A stretch of 64,000 nt of DNA from NCBI GenBank assembly GCA_938014885.1, contig CALLQI010000024.1:1-64000 (forward strand). Direction: 5' to 3'. A model generated the notes under the pieces. That model was not told where the DNA came from. It did no database searches and saw only the letters and a list, made by a program, of their open reading frames with translations. Position 1 is the stretch's first letter, and every line of letters begins with the position of its first letter. Below are positions 8,419-17,284 of this stretch, piece by piece. Source of the DNA: an uncultured bacterium (lineage in GTDB: Bacteria > Planctomycetota > UBA8742 > UBA2392). The position numbers were made by a program, and so were the translations under genes.

Positions 8419-9642
8419 GTGAACGAGCCCACGCCCCGGCCTGAACATCGCTTCCAGGATGCTTTCGAAAGCCAGGACTTCTTCCTGCTGCTTGAGGCCG
8501 ACCGTCACATCAGCATGGCCAGCGCCAACCTGCGCGTGCTCAAGTACATCAACCCCGTCAACTCCAGCGAAGTGGCGCGCGTTTACACCGAGCGCGACAA
8601 GCTGCCCAAGGCCGACCCGAAGTTCCGCTACCGCGAGCTCGACTTCGACCCTGAGCACACCAAGGTCGACCTGCTGAACCTGCCGATCATCGACAGCGAA
8701 CTCGGCCGCATCTACCGCAGCAAGCGCGACGAAGTGTTCAACACGATCTGCATGCTGGAAAGCCGCGACACGCCCGAGTTTCTTGACAGGTCAAGATTGC
8801 TGTTCGGGACGGCCGACAAGAAAACGCTGCAAAAGGCTGAAGAGTGGCTGAAGCTTGAGCCCGAACCGATTGAGCAAGAGCAGCTCGACGCCCGTGAGGC
8901 CCGCGCGCGGCTTGATTCGGTGGTGCGGCGCCAGAAATTCCTGTGCAGTGTGCGCGTGCGCAAGTATCTGTCCAGTGACGCCGCGGCCGGCGAACTCAGT
9001 GTCGCGCTGCGCAAGGGCGCGACATACAGCCCCGGCGACATCGCCAGCCTGGCGGTACACGAAATCCAGACCCACGTGCTGCGCACCCGTAACGGCGAAA
9101 TGCAGCCCTTTCGCGCGCTGTTCTTCCACGGCTTCCCGCGCATGGACCTGCCGGCCAGCGGCTACCTCAGCACCGAGGAAGGCCTGGCCACCTTCAATGA
9201 AGAGCTTTCGGGCGTGCTCAGCAACCGGCGCAGGCGTTTGCTCGCCGGCCGCGTGAAGGCCGTGTACCTGATGGACAAGGAAGAGCTGTCGTTTCTGGAC
9301 CTGTTCCAGGTGCTGGTGAACGAGCACAAGTTCAGCAAACCTGAGGCCTACACGATCACCGAGCGCGTGTACCGCGGTGGCGGCTACACGAAGGACCACA
9401 TCTACTTCTACGGGTATGACCAGGTGAAGCAGTTGTGGGACAGCAACCCGGAAGACTTCGCGCTGCTGTACATGGGCAAACTGGGCGTCGCGCACCTGCC
9501 GATTGCCAAGCGGCTGTTCAAGGACGGCAAAGGCATCCTGTACCCGCCCCGGTACATCCCGGTGTTCTTCAAAGAACTGAAACCAGAAATCCGCGCCCGT
9601 CTGCCCGTCGAGTCCCCCGACGACGAAGACAAGACGGACTGA
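8419..9642 (+). CDS. DUF1704 / QEGLA-motif protein, zinc peptidase-like
   Basis: The 407-aa product matches the DUF1704 family, labelled flavohemoglobin expression-modulating QEGLA motif protein and related to the eukaryotic MATCAP tyrosine carboxypeptidases. The zinc-site pattern is visible: HEIQTH at residues 214-219 and STEEGLATF at about 251-259, with glutamates at 253-254. A metallopeptidase role is likely but the substrate is unknown. The start is uncertain. The open frame extends upstream to 8341, but those codons come from the repeat array, so I prefer the GTG at 8419. The gene stands alone between two repeat arrays. Confidence 0.85.
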   Translation: MNEPTPRPEHRFQDAFESQDFFLLLEADRHISMASANLRVLKYINPVNSSEVARVYTERDKLPKADPKFRYRELDFDPEHTKVDLLNLPIIDSELGRIYRSKRDEVFNTICMLESRDTPEFLDRSRLLFGTADKKTLQKAEEWLKLEPEPIEQEQLDAREARARLDSVVRRQKFLCSVRVRKYLSSDAAAGELSVALRKGATYSPGDIASLAVHEIQTHVLRTRNGEMQPFRALFFHGFPRMDLPASGYLSTEEGLATFNEELSGVLSNRRRRLLAGRVKAVYLMDKEELSFLDLFQVLVNEHKFSKPEAYTITERVYRGGGYTKDHIYFYGYDQVKQLWDSNPEDFALLYMGKLGVAHLPIAKRLFKDGKGILYPPRYIPVFFKELKPEIRARLPVESPDDEDKTD

Positions 9643-9649
9643 CGGAATT

Positions 9650-10260
9650 GCCACGACGCACGGCAACTGCAATCTCGCGCAGAGACGGAGAACAAGAGCC
9701 CGGAGCAGCTTCTGAAGGAAGCGAACCGCAGGCAGCGCACCGCGATGCCGAGGAACGACGGGTAGACGAACGGCAACTGCAATCTCACGCAGAGACGGAG
9801 AACAAGAGCCCGGAGCGCGAGCGACGGGTAGACGCACGGCAACTGCAATCTCACGCAGAGACGCAGAGACGCGGAGAACGGCAACTGCTAATTCAGTTGA
9901 ACTGCAACTTCTGTTTCTTTTGAACTGCAAATGCTTTCGGGTTTGTCTGCAACCGTATCATCGCGCGAGCGACGGGTAGACGCACACGGCACCTTCACCC
10001 TGATTCGCAGAGCCGTGGCAGTTCGCTGCGCACTTTGCGAACGTTGCGAGAGGCCGCAGTGGCCGATGCTGAAGAGAGTCTAGCCGCCAAGTGCGCCAAG
10101 AACTGCCAGCGACTCTGCAAGTGTGCACCAGTCCGCAGTTGCCATTCTTCGTGGTTCTTCGTGGCCCTTAGTGGATCCAACGCAGTTGCCGTTCTCCGCG
10201 TCTGTGCATGAGACCGCAGTTGCCGTAGAGTCCAACAGCAGTCTTTCGTGGTTCCCACGC
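9650..10260. repeat. Mosaic repeat array
   Basis: Repeat modules begin right after the DUF1704 stop: alternating CGGCAACTGCAATCTC, CGCAGAGACGGAGAACAAGA and GCCCGGAGCGCGAGCGACGG units, then TTCGTGGTTCTTCGTGGCCC units. A GCGCACTTTGCGAACGTTGC unit near 10030 also occurs near 195. No gene is supported between 9643 and 10396. Confidence 0.8.
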
Positions 10261-10396
10261 CGTTACCGTGCTTCGGGGGAGGGCCGACTGCGAACTGCGT
10301 TCACCGCCAAAGCGCCAAAGCCTTGCACGGGTCTACCGTGCCAGGGGTCAAGTGGTTGTCTTTGATCGCCTGAACTACGGGCCGGCAAAACAAGCG

Positions 10397-10933
10397 TCAG
10401 CCAATGCGAGCCCCGCTGCGGATACTGTATCGGTAGGTTTTGTTGCCTTCCCAGTCCTCGAAGTGCAGCGTATCGCCCTCGCGAGAGCTGAATGTTCCTT
10501 CGATCGTGACGTGGTCAACCCGCCACCTGAGATCGCCATTCAGTGCGAAGTTCAGCACTCCCCACTCGTACAGGAACGTTACCGTGTCTTCGGCTTCCTC
10601 GAAGCGGGCCTGCCAAAGTCCCGCTGGCAGTTCTCGCACTCTTTTCAACCGGTGTGCCTGCATGTCCGCCGGGCTTGTAGTGCGGAATCTGGGCGTACAA
10701 ACCCAAAGAGCATCAGACTGGGCCGACGAAACCAGCAGCAGCTGGCGGTCAATTGCGCAAACAACATACTCCGGACCACTCTCGAAGATGCCCGCGCACC
10801 GGTACCGTGTGCGATCAGCAGTGGCGGGAACAGCAACAGTCAACATGTCGTCTTCTGAAACTTGAACCTGCAATGGCTGCCTGCCGTTCGGCGATACCAA
10901 GTTCGTTATGCGGTTGTAGGTCCACACAGTCAT
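10397..10933 (-). CDS. Hypothetical protein, 178 aa
   Basis: A soluble protein of no recognised family, starting at ATG 10933. It appears rich in beta strands (LTVAVPATADRTRYRCAGIF; GDTLHFEDWEGNKTYRYSIR) and has no signal peptide. Repeat arrays flank it on both sides, which isolates it from other genes. The residue pattern looks like a folded protein, so I keep it as a gene despite the lack of homologs I can name. Confidence 0.6.
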   Translation of the reverse strand: MTVWTYNRITNLVSPNGRQPLQVQVSEDDMLTVAVPATADRTRYRCAGIFESGPEYVVCAIDRQLLLVSSAQSDALWVCTPRFRTTSPADMQAHRLKRVRELPAGLWQARFEEAEDTVTFLYEWGVLNFALNGDLRWRVDHVTIEGTFSSREGDTLHFEDWEGNKTYRYSIRSGARIG

Positions 10934-11019
10934 GCGGCGCGCTTTCGTGAGATGGCTGAAGCATACGATTGCGGGTGTCAGTGTAACGGCTTGACGATGG
11001 AGGAGGGTCCAAACCAGCC

Positions 11020-11275
11020 AAGAACGTCAAGTAGTCCAAAAACTGCCAGCAGTTCTCCGCGTGTCGGCGCGAGATTGCAGGTGTAGTGCGTCTCCCCGTC
11101 GTTCCTGGGCATCGCGTTGCGCTGCTTGCGGTTCGCTTCCTGCAGAAGCTGCTCCGGGCTCTTGATTTCGCGATGATGCTCTTGCCGGTGAACGCAAACG
11201 CAGTTGGTGTTCTCCGCGTCTCCGCGCCTCTGCGTGAGACCGCAGTTGCTGTTTGCCTCGCAGCAGTCACTCATG
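11020..11275. repeat. Mosaic repeat block
   Basis: Fragments of the usual modules: CCAGCAGTTCTCCGCGTGTC, the block CGTCGTTCCTGGGCATCGCG with GCAGAAGCTGCTCCGGGCTC, then CTCCGCGTCTCCGCGCCTCT and GCAGTTGCTGTTTGCC. The rest of 10934-11307 shows no gene. Confidence 0.75.
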
Positions 11276-11307
11276 ATGCCGGGTGATCGGTCATTCACTT
11301 AACGAAA

Positions 11308-11334
11308 GAAGGCCCCCGTTTCGGGGGCCTTTTT
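11308..11334 (-). terminator. Rho-independent terminator of the YceI gene
   Basis: The hairpin GGCCCCCGTTTCGGGGGCC is flanked by AAGAA on one side and TTTTT on the other, just beyond the stop of the minus-strand YceI gene. The A/T tracts would let it work in both directions. Confidence 0.85.
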
Positions 11335-11345
11335 CGTGGCGGTGC

Positions 11346-11981
11346 TTAGCTGGCTCTTACTTTCAGTGTCAGGCCTACTTCGTCTTTGATCAGGTCGTCC
11401 TGCATCCCCGCGAAGCTTACTTTCCAGTCCTGCCGGTTGATCTTGAACTCCGCGTCAACCTCCAGCTTGCCTTCCTTCAGGCTGATCGTGGCCGGGAAGC
11501 TGATGCTTTTCGTGGTGCCGCGCAGCGTGAAGTTGCCGGTTACGGTGTGCGTGCCCTTTTGCCCTTCGGCCACACCGGTCTTGATTTCGGTGGTGATGAA
11601 CTTGGCCGTCGGGTGGTTTGGCACGTCAAAGAAGTCGTCAGTCTTCAGGTGGCCGGTCAGCTTGGCGTTGTCTTCGTCTTCCTTGTCGGTCCAGATTGAG
11701 TCCATATCGACGTCAATCTCGACCTGCTTCAACGTGTCGCCTTCGATCACTGCCTTGCCGCTGAACTTCTTGAAGCCGCCCGGGTGCTGCGCCGTGACCT
11801 TGGCGCCCAGGAACTTGATCGACGAGTTGCCCTGGTCGATCTTCAGTTCCTTGCCTTCCTCCTTGGTCACGTCCTTGGCTTCCGTGGTGTTGGCGGCGGT
11901 GGTGTTGGCCAGCGGGTCACTGCACGCGGCGATCACGGCCGCAAAACCCACAACCAGGCCGATGGCGATTAGTTTCTTCAT
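11346..11981 (-). CDS. YceI-domain lipoprotein
   Basis: The 211-aa product begins with a lipoprotein signal (MKKLIAIGLVVGFAAVIAAC, lipobox Cys at residue 20), so it should be lipidated, with Lgt encoded in the same window. An acidic/Thr linker precedes a YceI-like beta-barrel (from about residue 50: LKIDQGNSSIKFLGAKVTAQ, HPGGFKKFSGKAVIEG). YceI proteins bind long isoprenoid or amide lipids in a central cavity; the ligand here is unknown. The closing strands include NFTLRGTTKSISFPATI and INRQDWKVSFAG. The ATG at 11981 follows an upstream open frame with no signal sequence, so I reject longer starts. A strong terminator follows the gene. Confidence 0.92.
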   Translation of the reverse strand: MKKLIAIGLVVGFAAVIAACSDPLANTTAANTTEAKDVTKEEGKELKIDQGNSSIKFLGAKVTAQHPGGFKKFSGKAVIEGDTLKQVEIDVDMDSIWTDKEDEDNAKLTGHLKTDDFFDVPNHPTAKFITTEIKTGVAEGQKGTHTVTGNFTLRGTTKSISFPATISLKEGKLEVDAEFKINRQDWKVSFAGMQDDLIKDEVGLTLKVRAS

Positions 11982-12067
11982 AACGATGTCCCCTTGGTTA
12001 CGCGGGGACCCTTGCCCCGTCGATACCAGAACATCGTTCGATATAAAACTATTCCGCAGTTTCCGCG

Positions 12068-12622
12068 CTAAATGGCACCGGCGCCCATGAACGCAAACAC
12101 CAGCACAAAGTACGCCAGCACCAGCAGCAGGATGATTGAGCTGATCGCAATGCCAGCGATTGCAAGCCCGCGGCCGTCTTTGCCACCGCCCGGGCCCGTC
12201 TCTTTCAGCGCCATGATGCCGCAGATCAGCCCGCCGATCGGAGTCAGCCCGCACAGGAAGCCGCTGAGGGCCAGCACCAGTGACGCAATCGCCAGGCCGC
12301 TGGTCTGACGCGGCACGTTGTAGCCCGGTACCTGTTGCTGCATGCCGTAGGGGTTCATCGGCGGCGCGTATGGCGCCGGGCCACCCGGCGGTGGATAGGG
12401 TTGCCCGCCAAATCCTGCCTGCTGGTATCCCTGATGCTGGCCGTAGGCCGGTTGCGGCCGCGCCATGCCCGCCACCTCGGCCGCGACATACGTGCGGCCG
12501 GAAGCGCGGTCAAACACGGGGGCCGAAGTCATCAGGCTGCCGGATTGCACCATCTGCAGCACTTGATCGGCGCTGTAGGGGCCTTGGTCGCCTTGTTGCG
12601 TCTGGATGTAGAACTGGTTCAT
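12068..12622 (-). CDS. GYF_2 plus DUF4190 membrane protein
   Basis: The 184-aa protein starts with a GYF_2-like domain (MNQFYIQTQQGDQGPYSADQ, residues 1-55), a presumed protein-protein module. A Gly/Pro/Tyr/Gln-rich linker follows (about 58-105). Two membrane segments of the DUF4190 type close the protein (LAIASLVLALSGFLCGLTPI; IAISSIILLLVLAYFVLVFA). This architecture is common in uncharacterised membrane proteins; no activity is known. I chose the ATG at 12622 because the domain starts there; an in-frame ATG at 12658 has no better ribosome site. It is divergent from trpS. Confidence 0.8.
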   Translation of the reverse strand: MNQFYIQTQQGDQGPYSADQVLQMVQSGSLMTSAPVFDRASGRTYVAAEVAGMARPQPAYGQHQGYQQAGFGGQPYPPPGGPAPYAPPMNPYGMQQQVPGYNVPRQTSGLAIASLVLALSGFLCGLTPIGGLICGIMALKETGPGGGKDGRGLAIAGIAISSIILLLVLAYFVLVFAFMGAGAI

Positions 12623-12703
12623 GCCGCAAGTGTAGCCGCTGAAACCTTGCCCGGCCATTGCACGTTATGGGGCAGTTTGGAATCTTCGGGGCAGGGGCAA
12701 ACG

Positions 12704-13696
12704 ATGCGAATTCTCAGCGGCGTACAACCATCCGGCAAGCTGCATATCGGCAACTACTTCGGCGCGATCCGCCAGTTCGTTGAGCTGCAGCACAAGGGCC
12801 ACGGGCTGTATTTCATCGCCGACCTGCACGCCTTGACCACCGTGCGCGACGCGGCCGTGATGCGCGAAATGTGCTTCGACGTGGCGCTGAACTTCCTGGC
12901 CCTGGGGCTGGACCCTGCCCGCGCGACACTGTTCCGGCAAAGCGACATCCCGGAAGTCACGGAACTCAGCTGGGTCCTGAGCACCGTCACACCAATGGGC
13001 CTGCTGGAACGCGCCCATAGCTACAAGGACAAGACCGCCCGCGGCATCAGCCCCGATCACGGGTTGTTCGCGTACCCTGTGCTGATGGCGGCCGACATCC
13101 TTGCCTATCACAGTGACGTGGTGCCGGTCGGCAAAGACCAGAAGCAGCACCTGGAAATCACGCGCGACATCGCCGTGAAGTTCAACCAGACCTATTGCAA
13201 AGACTTCGACCCGCAGACCGGCGAAGGCGGGATTTTGAAGTTACCGCGGCCTCACATTATGGAGGACACGGCGGTGGTGCCCGGGGTGGACGGGCAGAAG
13301 ATGTCCAAGAGCTACGGCAACACGATTGAGCTGTTCGGTCCCGAAAAGGAAGTGCGCAAGCGGATCATGGGCATCAAGACCGACAGCACTCCGGTGGAAG
13401 CACCCAAAAACCCGGAATCATGTAACGTGTTCGCGCTGTTGAAGTTATTCGCACCGGAGGCTGAGCTGGCGGAAATCCGGGGCATGTACGAAAAGGGCGG
13501 CGTGGGCTACGGCGAGTTCAAGAAGCGGCTGGCCGATTACTTCTTCGCCACGTTTGGTGAGGCCCGCAAGCGCTACGATGAGCTTCGCAATAACCAGGAT
13601 TATGTGAACGACGTGTTGAAGCAGGGCGCATCCAAGGCCCGCGAATACGCCGGGACATTGATGGATCAGGTTCGACTTGCCACGGGCCTTAAGTAG
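12704..13696 (+). CDS. trpS: Tryptophanyl-tRNA synthetase
   Basis: This class I aminoacyl-tRNA synthetase charges tRNA-Trp. The 330-aa protein has the usual bacterial length. The HIGH-type motif is PSGKLHIGNYFGA (residues 8-20) and the KMSKS motif starts at residue 199 (GQKMSKSYGN). The family's conserved LADLHALT-like segment is present as FIADLHALTT. The ATG at 12704 lies after a purine-rich GGGGCAGGGGCAA. The gene is followed after about 40 bp by the Bax-inhibitor gene, possibly co-transcribed up to the terminator at 14609. Confidence 0.97.
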   Translation: MRILSGVQPSGKLHIGNYFGAIRQFVELQHKGHGLYFIADLHALTTVRDAAVMREMCFDVALNFLALGLDPARATLFRQSDIPEVTELSWVLSTVTPMGLLERAHSYKDKTARGISPDHGLFAYPVLMAADILAYHSDVVPVGKDQKQHLEITRDIAVKFNQTYCKDFDPQTGEGGILKLPRPHIMEDTAVVPGVDGQKMSKSYGNTIELFGPEKEVRKRIMGIKTDSTPVEAPKNPESCNVFALLKLFAPEAELAEIRGMYEKGGVGYGEFKKRLADYFFATFGEARKRYDELRNNQDYVNDVLKQGASKAREYAGTLMDQVRLATGLK

Positions 13697-13734
13697 AATG
13701 GTCGCGCACAATTTCGCGACGCGAAAGGAATTCC

Positions 13735-14595
13735 ATGAACCACAACGACCCCTACCGCAACAACCAGCAACCGGGCAACTACCCGCAACAGGGTTACCCG
13801 CAACAGGGCCAGCAGGGCTATTACCAGCAGGGTGCCTACGCCCCGGGCTATGACCAGGCGCAACAGGGCTTTGCCGTGGACCAGTACGGCAACGTGATTG
13901 CGGCCGAAGGCGCCTATGAAGGCGACCTCAGCAACCCGGCCGTGGCGGCCTTTGCCAAGCGGGTGTACGGCTACTTTGCCGGTGCACTGGCGACGGCGAC
14001 GGCGGCCAGTGCCGGCGGCGTGTTCGCGGTGGAGCACTTCGTGGCGACCGGCAACATGGCGGCGCTGAACGGGATGCGCATCGGCGCGCTGGTGGCGTTC
14101 TTTGCCTCGTTCCTGTTTGTCGCGTTCACGCGCAAGTCGCACAGCCCGCTGAAGACGGGCCTGCTGTTCGTGTTCGCCTCAAGCTGCGGGTTCATGATCG
14201 CCCCGCTGATCACGTTCATGATCGCGGGCGGCATGGGCATGAGCATCATCTTCGCCTTCGGCATAACAACGGTCGTCTTCGGCGGGATCACGGTTTACAC
14301 GCTCAGTACAGGCAAGGACTTCCGCAGCCTGGGCGGCTTCCTGTTCATCGGGTTGCTGGTGGTGTTGGGCCTTGTGATCGTGAACATCTTTGTGCCGTTC
14401 CCGAACATGCTGTCGCGCATCATCATGGGCGCGATCGTGGTGCTGTTCGTAGGCTACACGCTGTATGACACCAGCAAAGTCACCCGCGACTACTTCTACG
14501 CCAACGATGCGGTCGGCGCGGCGATGATGCTGTTCTATGACTTCTTCATCCTGTTCAAGTACATCCTGATCCTGCTCGCCAGCAGCCGCGACTAG
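13735..14595 (+). CDS. Bax inhibitor-1/YccA family membrane protein with Gln/Tyr-rich N-terminus
   Basis: The 286-aa protein has seven or so membrane segments from about residue 80 onward, ending in DFFILFKYILILLASSRD, where the acidic residue in the last helix is typical of the BI-1/YccA family (putative ion channel or FtsH modulator). Residues 1-50 are an unusual Gln/Pro/Tyr/Gly tail with repeated YPQQGQQGYYQQG-like units, which is not part of the family fold and is probably disordered in the cytoplasm. An AAAGGA site precedes the ATG. A strong terminator follows. Confidence 0.88.
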   Translation: MNHNDPYRNNQQPGNYPQQGYPQQGQQGYYQQGAYAPGYDQAQQGFAVDQYGNVIAAEGAYEGDLSNPAVAAFAKRVYGYFAGALATATAASAGGVFAVEHFVATGNMAALNGMRIGALVAFFASFLFVAFTRKSHSPLKTGLLFVFASSCGFMIAPLITFMIAGGMGMSIIFAFGITTVVFGGITVYTLSTGKDFRSLGGFLFIGLLVVLGLVIVNIFVPFPNMLSRIIMGAIVVLFVGYTLYDTSKVTRDYFYANDAVGAAMMLFYDFFILFKYILILLASSRD

Positions 14596-14608
14596 CAGCA
14601 CAGCACGC

Positions 14609-14639
14609 AACGCCCCCGGCCACGCGCCGGGGGCGTTTT
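14609..14639 (+). terminator. Rho-independent terminator after the BI-1 gene
   Basis: The hairpin CGCCCCCGGC...GCCGGGGGCG with a short loop is followed by TTTTC, 14 bases past the stop codon. Confidence 0.85.
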
Positions 14640-14727
14640 CATTGCATGCAACGGGCACTGGGGCGGCGGGCGCGTGGGCTTGCCTTGCGGTTTTGGGTCA
14701 GGTAAACCTTTGGGCCGGAGAAATGCC

Positions 14728-15192
14728 TTGGACCTGTTCAGCCTGGCTGTCTACTTCGTCCTGATCATGTCGGTTGCGGCCGGCGGGCTTGGCGCGTCTG
14801 CGCTGCTGGGTGCCCGCAAGAAGGGCGTGATGAAGGAAGAACCGATCGAATGCGGCGTGCCGCAGATCGGTGAGACCCGCGCCGAATTCAACGTGCGCTT
14901 CTTCGTAATCTCGATGCTGTTTGTGCTGTTCGACATTGAAGTGGTGCTGCTGGCTCCTTACGCGGTCACGTTTGTTGATGACGTGCGTTCGGGCAAAGGC
15001 TTTGAGTACCTGGGCGAAGTGGCGGTCTTCCTGGCGGTGCTGGGCATGGGCCTGCTGTACGCCTGGCGCAAAGGCGTGCTGGACTGGAACGTGCCACTGG
15101 GCATGAGCCCGGAGACGGCCGCACGGCAGATGTCGCTGGCCGCTGAGCCGAAGGTTGAACATCCGCACGGCCACGAAAAGCACGCGGCCTGA
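14728..15192 (+). CDS. nuoA: NADH-quinone oxidoreductase subunit A
   Basis: NuoA is a small membrane subunit at the proton-pumping end of complex I. The 154-aa protein has three membrane helices and the conserved loop with PIECGVPQIGETRAEFNVRF and the FDIEVVLLAPYA segment. I chose the TTG at 14728 because GGAG lies seven bases upstream and the family starts at this point; the nearby ATG at 14723 is out of frame. The C-terminus carries a His-rich tail (HPHGHEKHAA). It heads a nuoABC group. Confidence 0.92.
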   Translation: MDLFSLAVYFVLIMSVAAGGLGASALLGARKKGVMKEEPIECGVPQIGETRAEFNVRFFVISMLFVLFDIEVVLLAPYAVTFVDDVRSGKGFEYLGEVAVFLAVLGMGLLYAWRKGVLDWNVPLGMSPETAARQMSLAAEPKVEHPHGHEKHAA

Positions 15193-15249
15193 ATTGGCCG
15201 CTGACGCAGCCGCTGATGTGGCTGACGTAGAAGGGGCACGGGAGTTCCG

Positions 15250-15771
15250 ATGGGTCTTGAGCAGATGATTCCTTCCCTGGCCGGTGACGGCGTGATCACC
15301 ACCCAGGTGAACAAGCTGATCGGCTGGGCGCGCAAGAACAGCCTGTGGCCGTACCCCTTCGGCACGGCGTGTTGCGCCATTGAGTTCATGGCCACGGCCA
15401 GCAGCCGCTACGACTTATCACGATTCGGCGCTGAAGTAGTGCGCTTTTCCCCGCGCCAGAGCGACGTAATGATCGTCGCCGGCCGCGTGACCCTGAAGAT
15501 GATGCCGGTGCTGAGCCAGCTGTACCAGCAGATGGCAGAGCCGAAGTGGGTGATCAGCATGGGTGCCTGCGCCAGCACGGGCGGGGTGTTCAACACCTAC
15601 CCGCAGATCCAGGGTGTGGACCAGTTCATCCCGGTGGACGTGTACGTGCCGGGCTGCCCGCCGCGCCCCGAAAGCCTTGTAGATGCGGTTTTGAAGATCC
15701 AGCAGATCATCGACGGCCAGGCCCAGCGCCACGAATTTACACGCCCGGCCGCACTGGCCAACCAGGACTAG
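15250..15771 (+). CDS. nuoB: NADH-quinone oxidoreductase subunit B
   Basis: NuoB carries iron-sulfur cluster N2, the last electron carrier before quinone in complex I. The 173-aa protein has the four cluster ligands: Cys41 and Cys42 (GTACCAIEFMA), Cys107 (SMGACASTGG) and Cys136 (VPGCPPRPE). Length and motifs are standard. It follows nuoA by 57 bp and precedes nuoC by 9 bp. Confidence 0.97.
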   Translation: MGLEQMIPSLAGDGVITTQVNKLIGWARKNSLWPYPFGTACCAIEFMATASSRYDLSRFGAEVVRFSPRQSDVMIVAGRVTLKMMPVLSQLYQQMAEPKWVISMGACASTGGVFNTYPQIQGVDQFIPVDVYVPGCPPRPESLVDAVLKIQQIIDGQAQRHEFTRPAALANQD

Positions 15772-15780
15772 TTTTAGCCC

Positions 15781-16359
15781 ATGAGCGACACCAAGCCCAA
15801 GCTGCCGCCGACCCACAGCGCCCACAGCCCCGAGCCGCGGGTACTGGAAGAAAACCAGCTCGATCACGACCTGCTGCGCCGCAAGCTGGCGGGGCTTATT
15901 CTTGACGTGTCAACGGTGTCCAAGCAGACGGTGCTGCGCGCCACGCGCGAAAACATTGTGGCCGTGCTGCAGACACTCAAGGATGACCGTGAGCTGAACT
16001 TCAACATGATCACGGACATCACCGCCGTGGACAACATGCGCAGGATTGACTTTGACCCGGCGCGCCGCTTCACGATGATCTACATCGTGTACAGCATTCC
16101 CAACCGCAAGCGCGTGCGCATTGAAGTGGACGTGCCCGAAGAAAACCCGCGCGTGCCCACGACGGCCAAGGTGTATCTGGGCTGCGCGTGGATTGAACGC
16201 GAAGTGTACGACATGTTCGGCATCGAGTTCACGGGCCACCCGGACCTGCGCCGCGTGCTGCTGCCCGATTACTACGAGCACTTCCCGCTGCGCAAAGACT
16301 ACCCGCTGACCGGCCGCGGCGAACGCGACAACTTCATCCGCGCCGAAGAAGTAAGCTAG
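15781..16359 (+). CDS. nuoC: NADH-quinone oxidoreductase subunit C
   Basis: NuoC is a peripheral-arm subunit of complex I. The 192-aa protein ends with the family signature, including WIEREVYDMFGIEFTGHPDL and LLPDYYEHFPLRKDYPL. It is a stand-alone NuoC, not fused to NuoD. No nuoD follows: the reading direction ends at a repeat block and then a minus-strand gene, so the other complex I genes must be elsewhere. Confidence 0.95.
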   Translation: MSDTKPKLPPTHSAHSPEPRVLEENQLDHDLLRRKLAGLILDVSTVSKQTVLRATRENIVAVLQTLKDDRELNFNMITDITAVDNMRRIDFDPARRFTMIYIVYSIPNRKRVRIEVDVPEENPRVPTTAKVYLGCAWIEREVYDMFGIEFTGHPDLRRVLLPDYYEHFPLRKDYPLTGRGERDNFIRAEEVS

Positions 16360-16361
16360 CG

Positions 16362-16590
16362 AGTAACTGCAATCTCGCGCAGAGACTCAGAGACGCGGAG
16401 AACGGCAACGGCGGGTTAACCACGGATTCACACGGATAAACACGGATACCAGCAGAGCCCCGGCCTTTCGGCTGGGGCTCTGTCGCGAAGAACGCAGTTG
16501 CCGTTCTTCGTGGTTCTTAGTGGCGCTTAGTGGTCCCAACGCCGTTGCCGTTCTCCGCGTCTCTGCGCCTCCGCGCGAGAACGCTGTTGC
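16362..16590. repeat. Mosaic repeat block behind nuoC
   Basis: Modules in order: CAATCTCGCGCAGAGACTCA, GAGACGCGGAGAACGGCAAC, GGATTCACACGGATAAACAC, the hairpin around CCCCGGCCTTTCGGCTGGGG, GCAGTTGCCGTTCTTCGTGG and CTCCGCGTCTCTGCG. It sits exactly where nuoD would be expected. Confidence 0.8.
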
Positions 16591-16600
16591 TGTTCCTTGC

Positions 16601-17263
16601 CTACTCGATGCGTTCGCACAGCAGGACCAGCTTCTCGCTGAAAGGCCGCCAGTTGAACACCCGGCGCAGCGGCCTCAGGTTGCCCTCTTTCAGGTCCTGC
16701 TCTAGCTCTGCCATGCTGTAGCGGTGCTCGGGCAGTTTCACCTTCATGCCCAGCGCCTTGCGGAACTTCTTCCACCACAGGTTGATGCAGTACTTGTGGC
16801 GCACGTCGATCACCACGTGGCGGCGCGTGACCCGCGCGAACTCGCGGTAAATGCGGATGCGCACGTCGCGCGGCACGTGCATCAGAAAGCGAATGCAGAT
16901 CACCAGGTCCAGCGATTTGTCGGCAAAGGGCAGGTGCTCGCCGTTCATGCGCGCGCTGCCGGCGAAGTTGGCATGCCCGGCCGCGTAGTTGCGTGCGGCA
17001 AGCAGCATGGGCTGCGAGATGTCGCCGTTGATCAGCGTCCAGCCATGGTCCAGGATGCGTTGCGTGAAGCGCCCGGTGCCGCAGGGTACGTCCAGCACGG
17101 TGCGAATGCCTTCAAGGCCGTCGGTGGCGCGGCGGATCATCTGCCATTTGCGCTCGGACTTCGGCCCGCTGACGCCGCCCTTGAAGCGTTTGGCGTCGTA
17201 ATCGGCGACGACCTGGCTGCTTTGGTAGTGCTGTTTTTTCTTGTCCCAGTCCGGTTCGTTCAC
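16601..17263 (-). CDS. Class I SAM-dependent methyltransferase
   Basis: The 220-aa protein has the Rossmann methyltransferase motif I VLDVPCGTGRF (about residues 56-66), the motif II acidic loop INGDIS, and a post-motif region with SLDLVICIRFLMHV. The substrate cannot be told; the later basic Trp-containing segment (INLWWKKFRKALGMKVKL) could sit near a membrane or lipid. It starts at GTG 17263. The short gap to the larger gene upstream (17285) suggests one minus-strand transcription unit. Confidence 0.85.
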   Translation of the reverse strand: MNEPDWDKKKQHYQSSQVVADYDAKRFKGGVSGPKSERKWQMIRRATDGLEGIRTVLDVPCGTGRFTQRILDHGWTLINGDISQPMLLAARNYAAGHANFAGSARMNGEHLPFADKSLDLVICIRFLMHVPRDVRIRIYREFARVTRRHVVIDVRHKYCINLWWKKFRKALGMKVKLPEHRYSMAELEQDLKEGNLRPLRRVFNWRPFSEKLVLLCERIE

Positions 17264-17284
17264 GGTTGCCCCGTTGGTTGCGGG

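Noticed and set aside
11981..12254. A longer start for the YceI lipoprotein
   Set aside because: The extra residues are Arg/His/Cys-rich and overlap the neighbouring gene; the lipoprotein signal begins at 11981.
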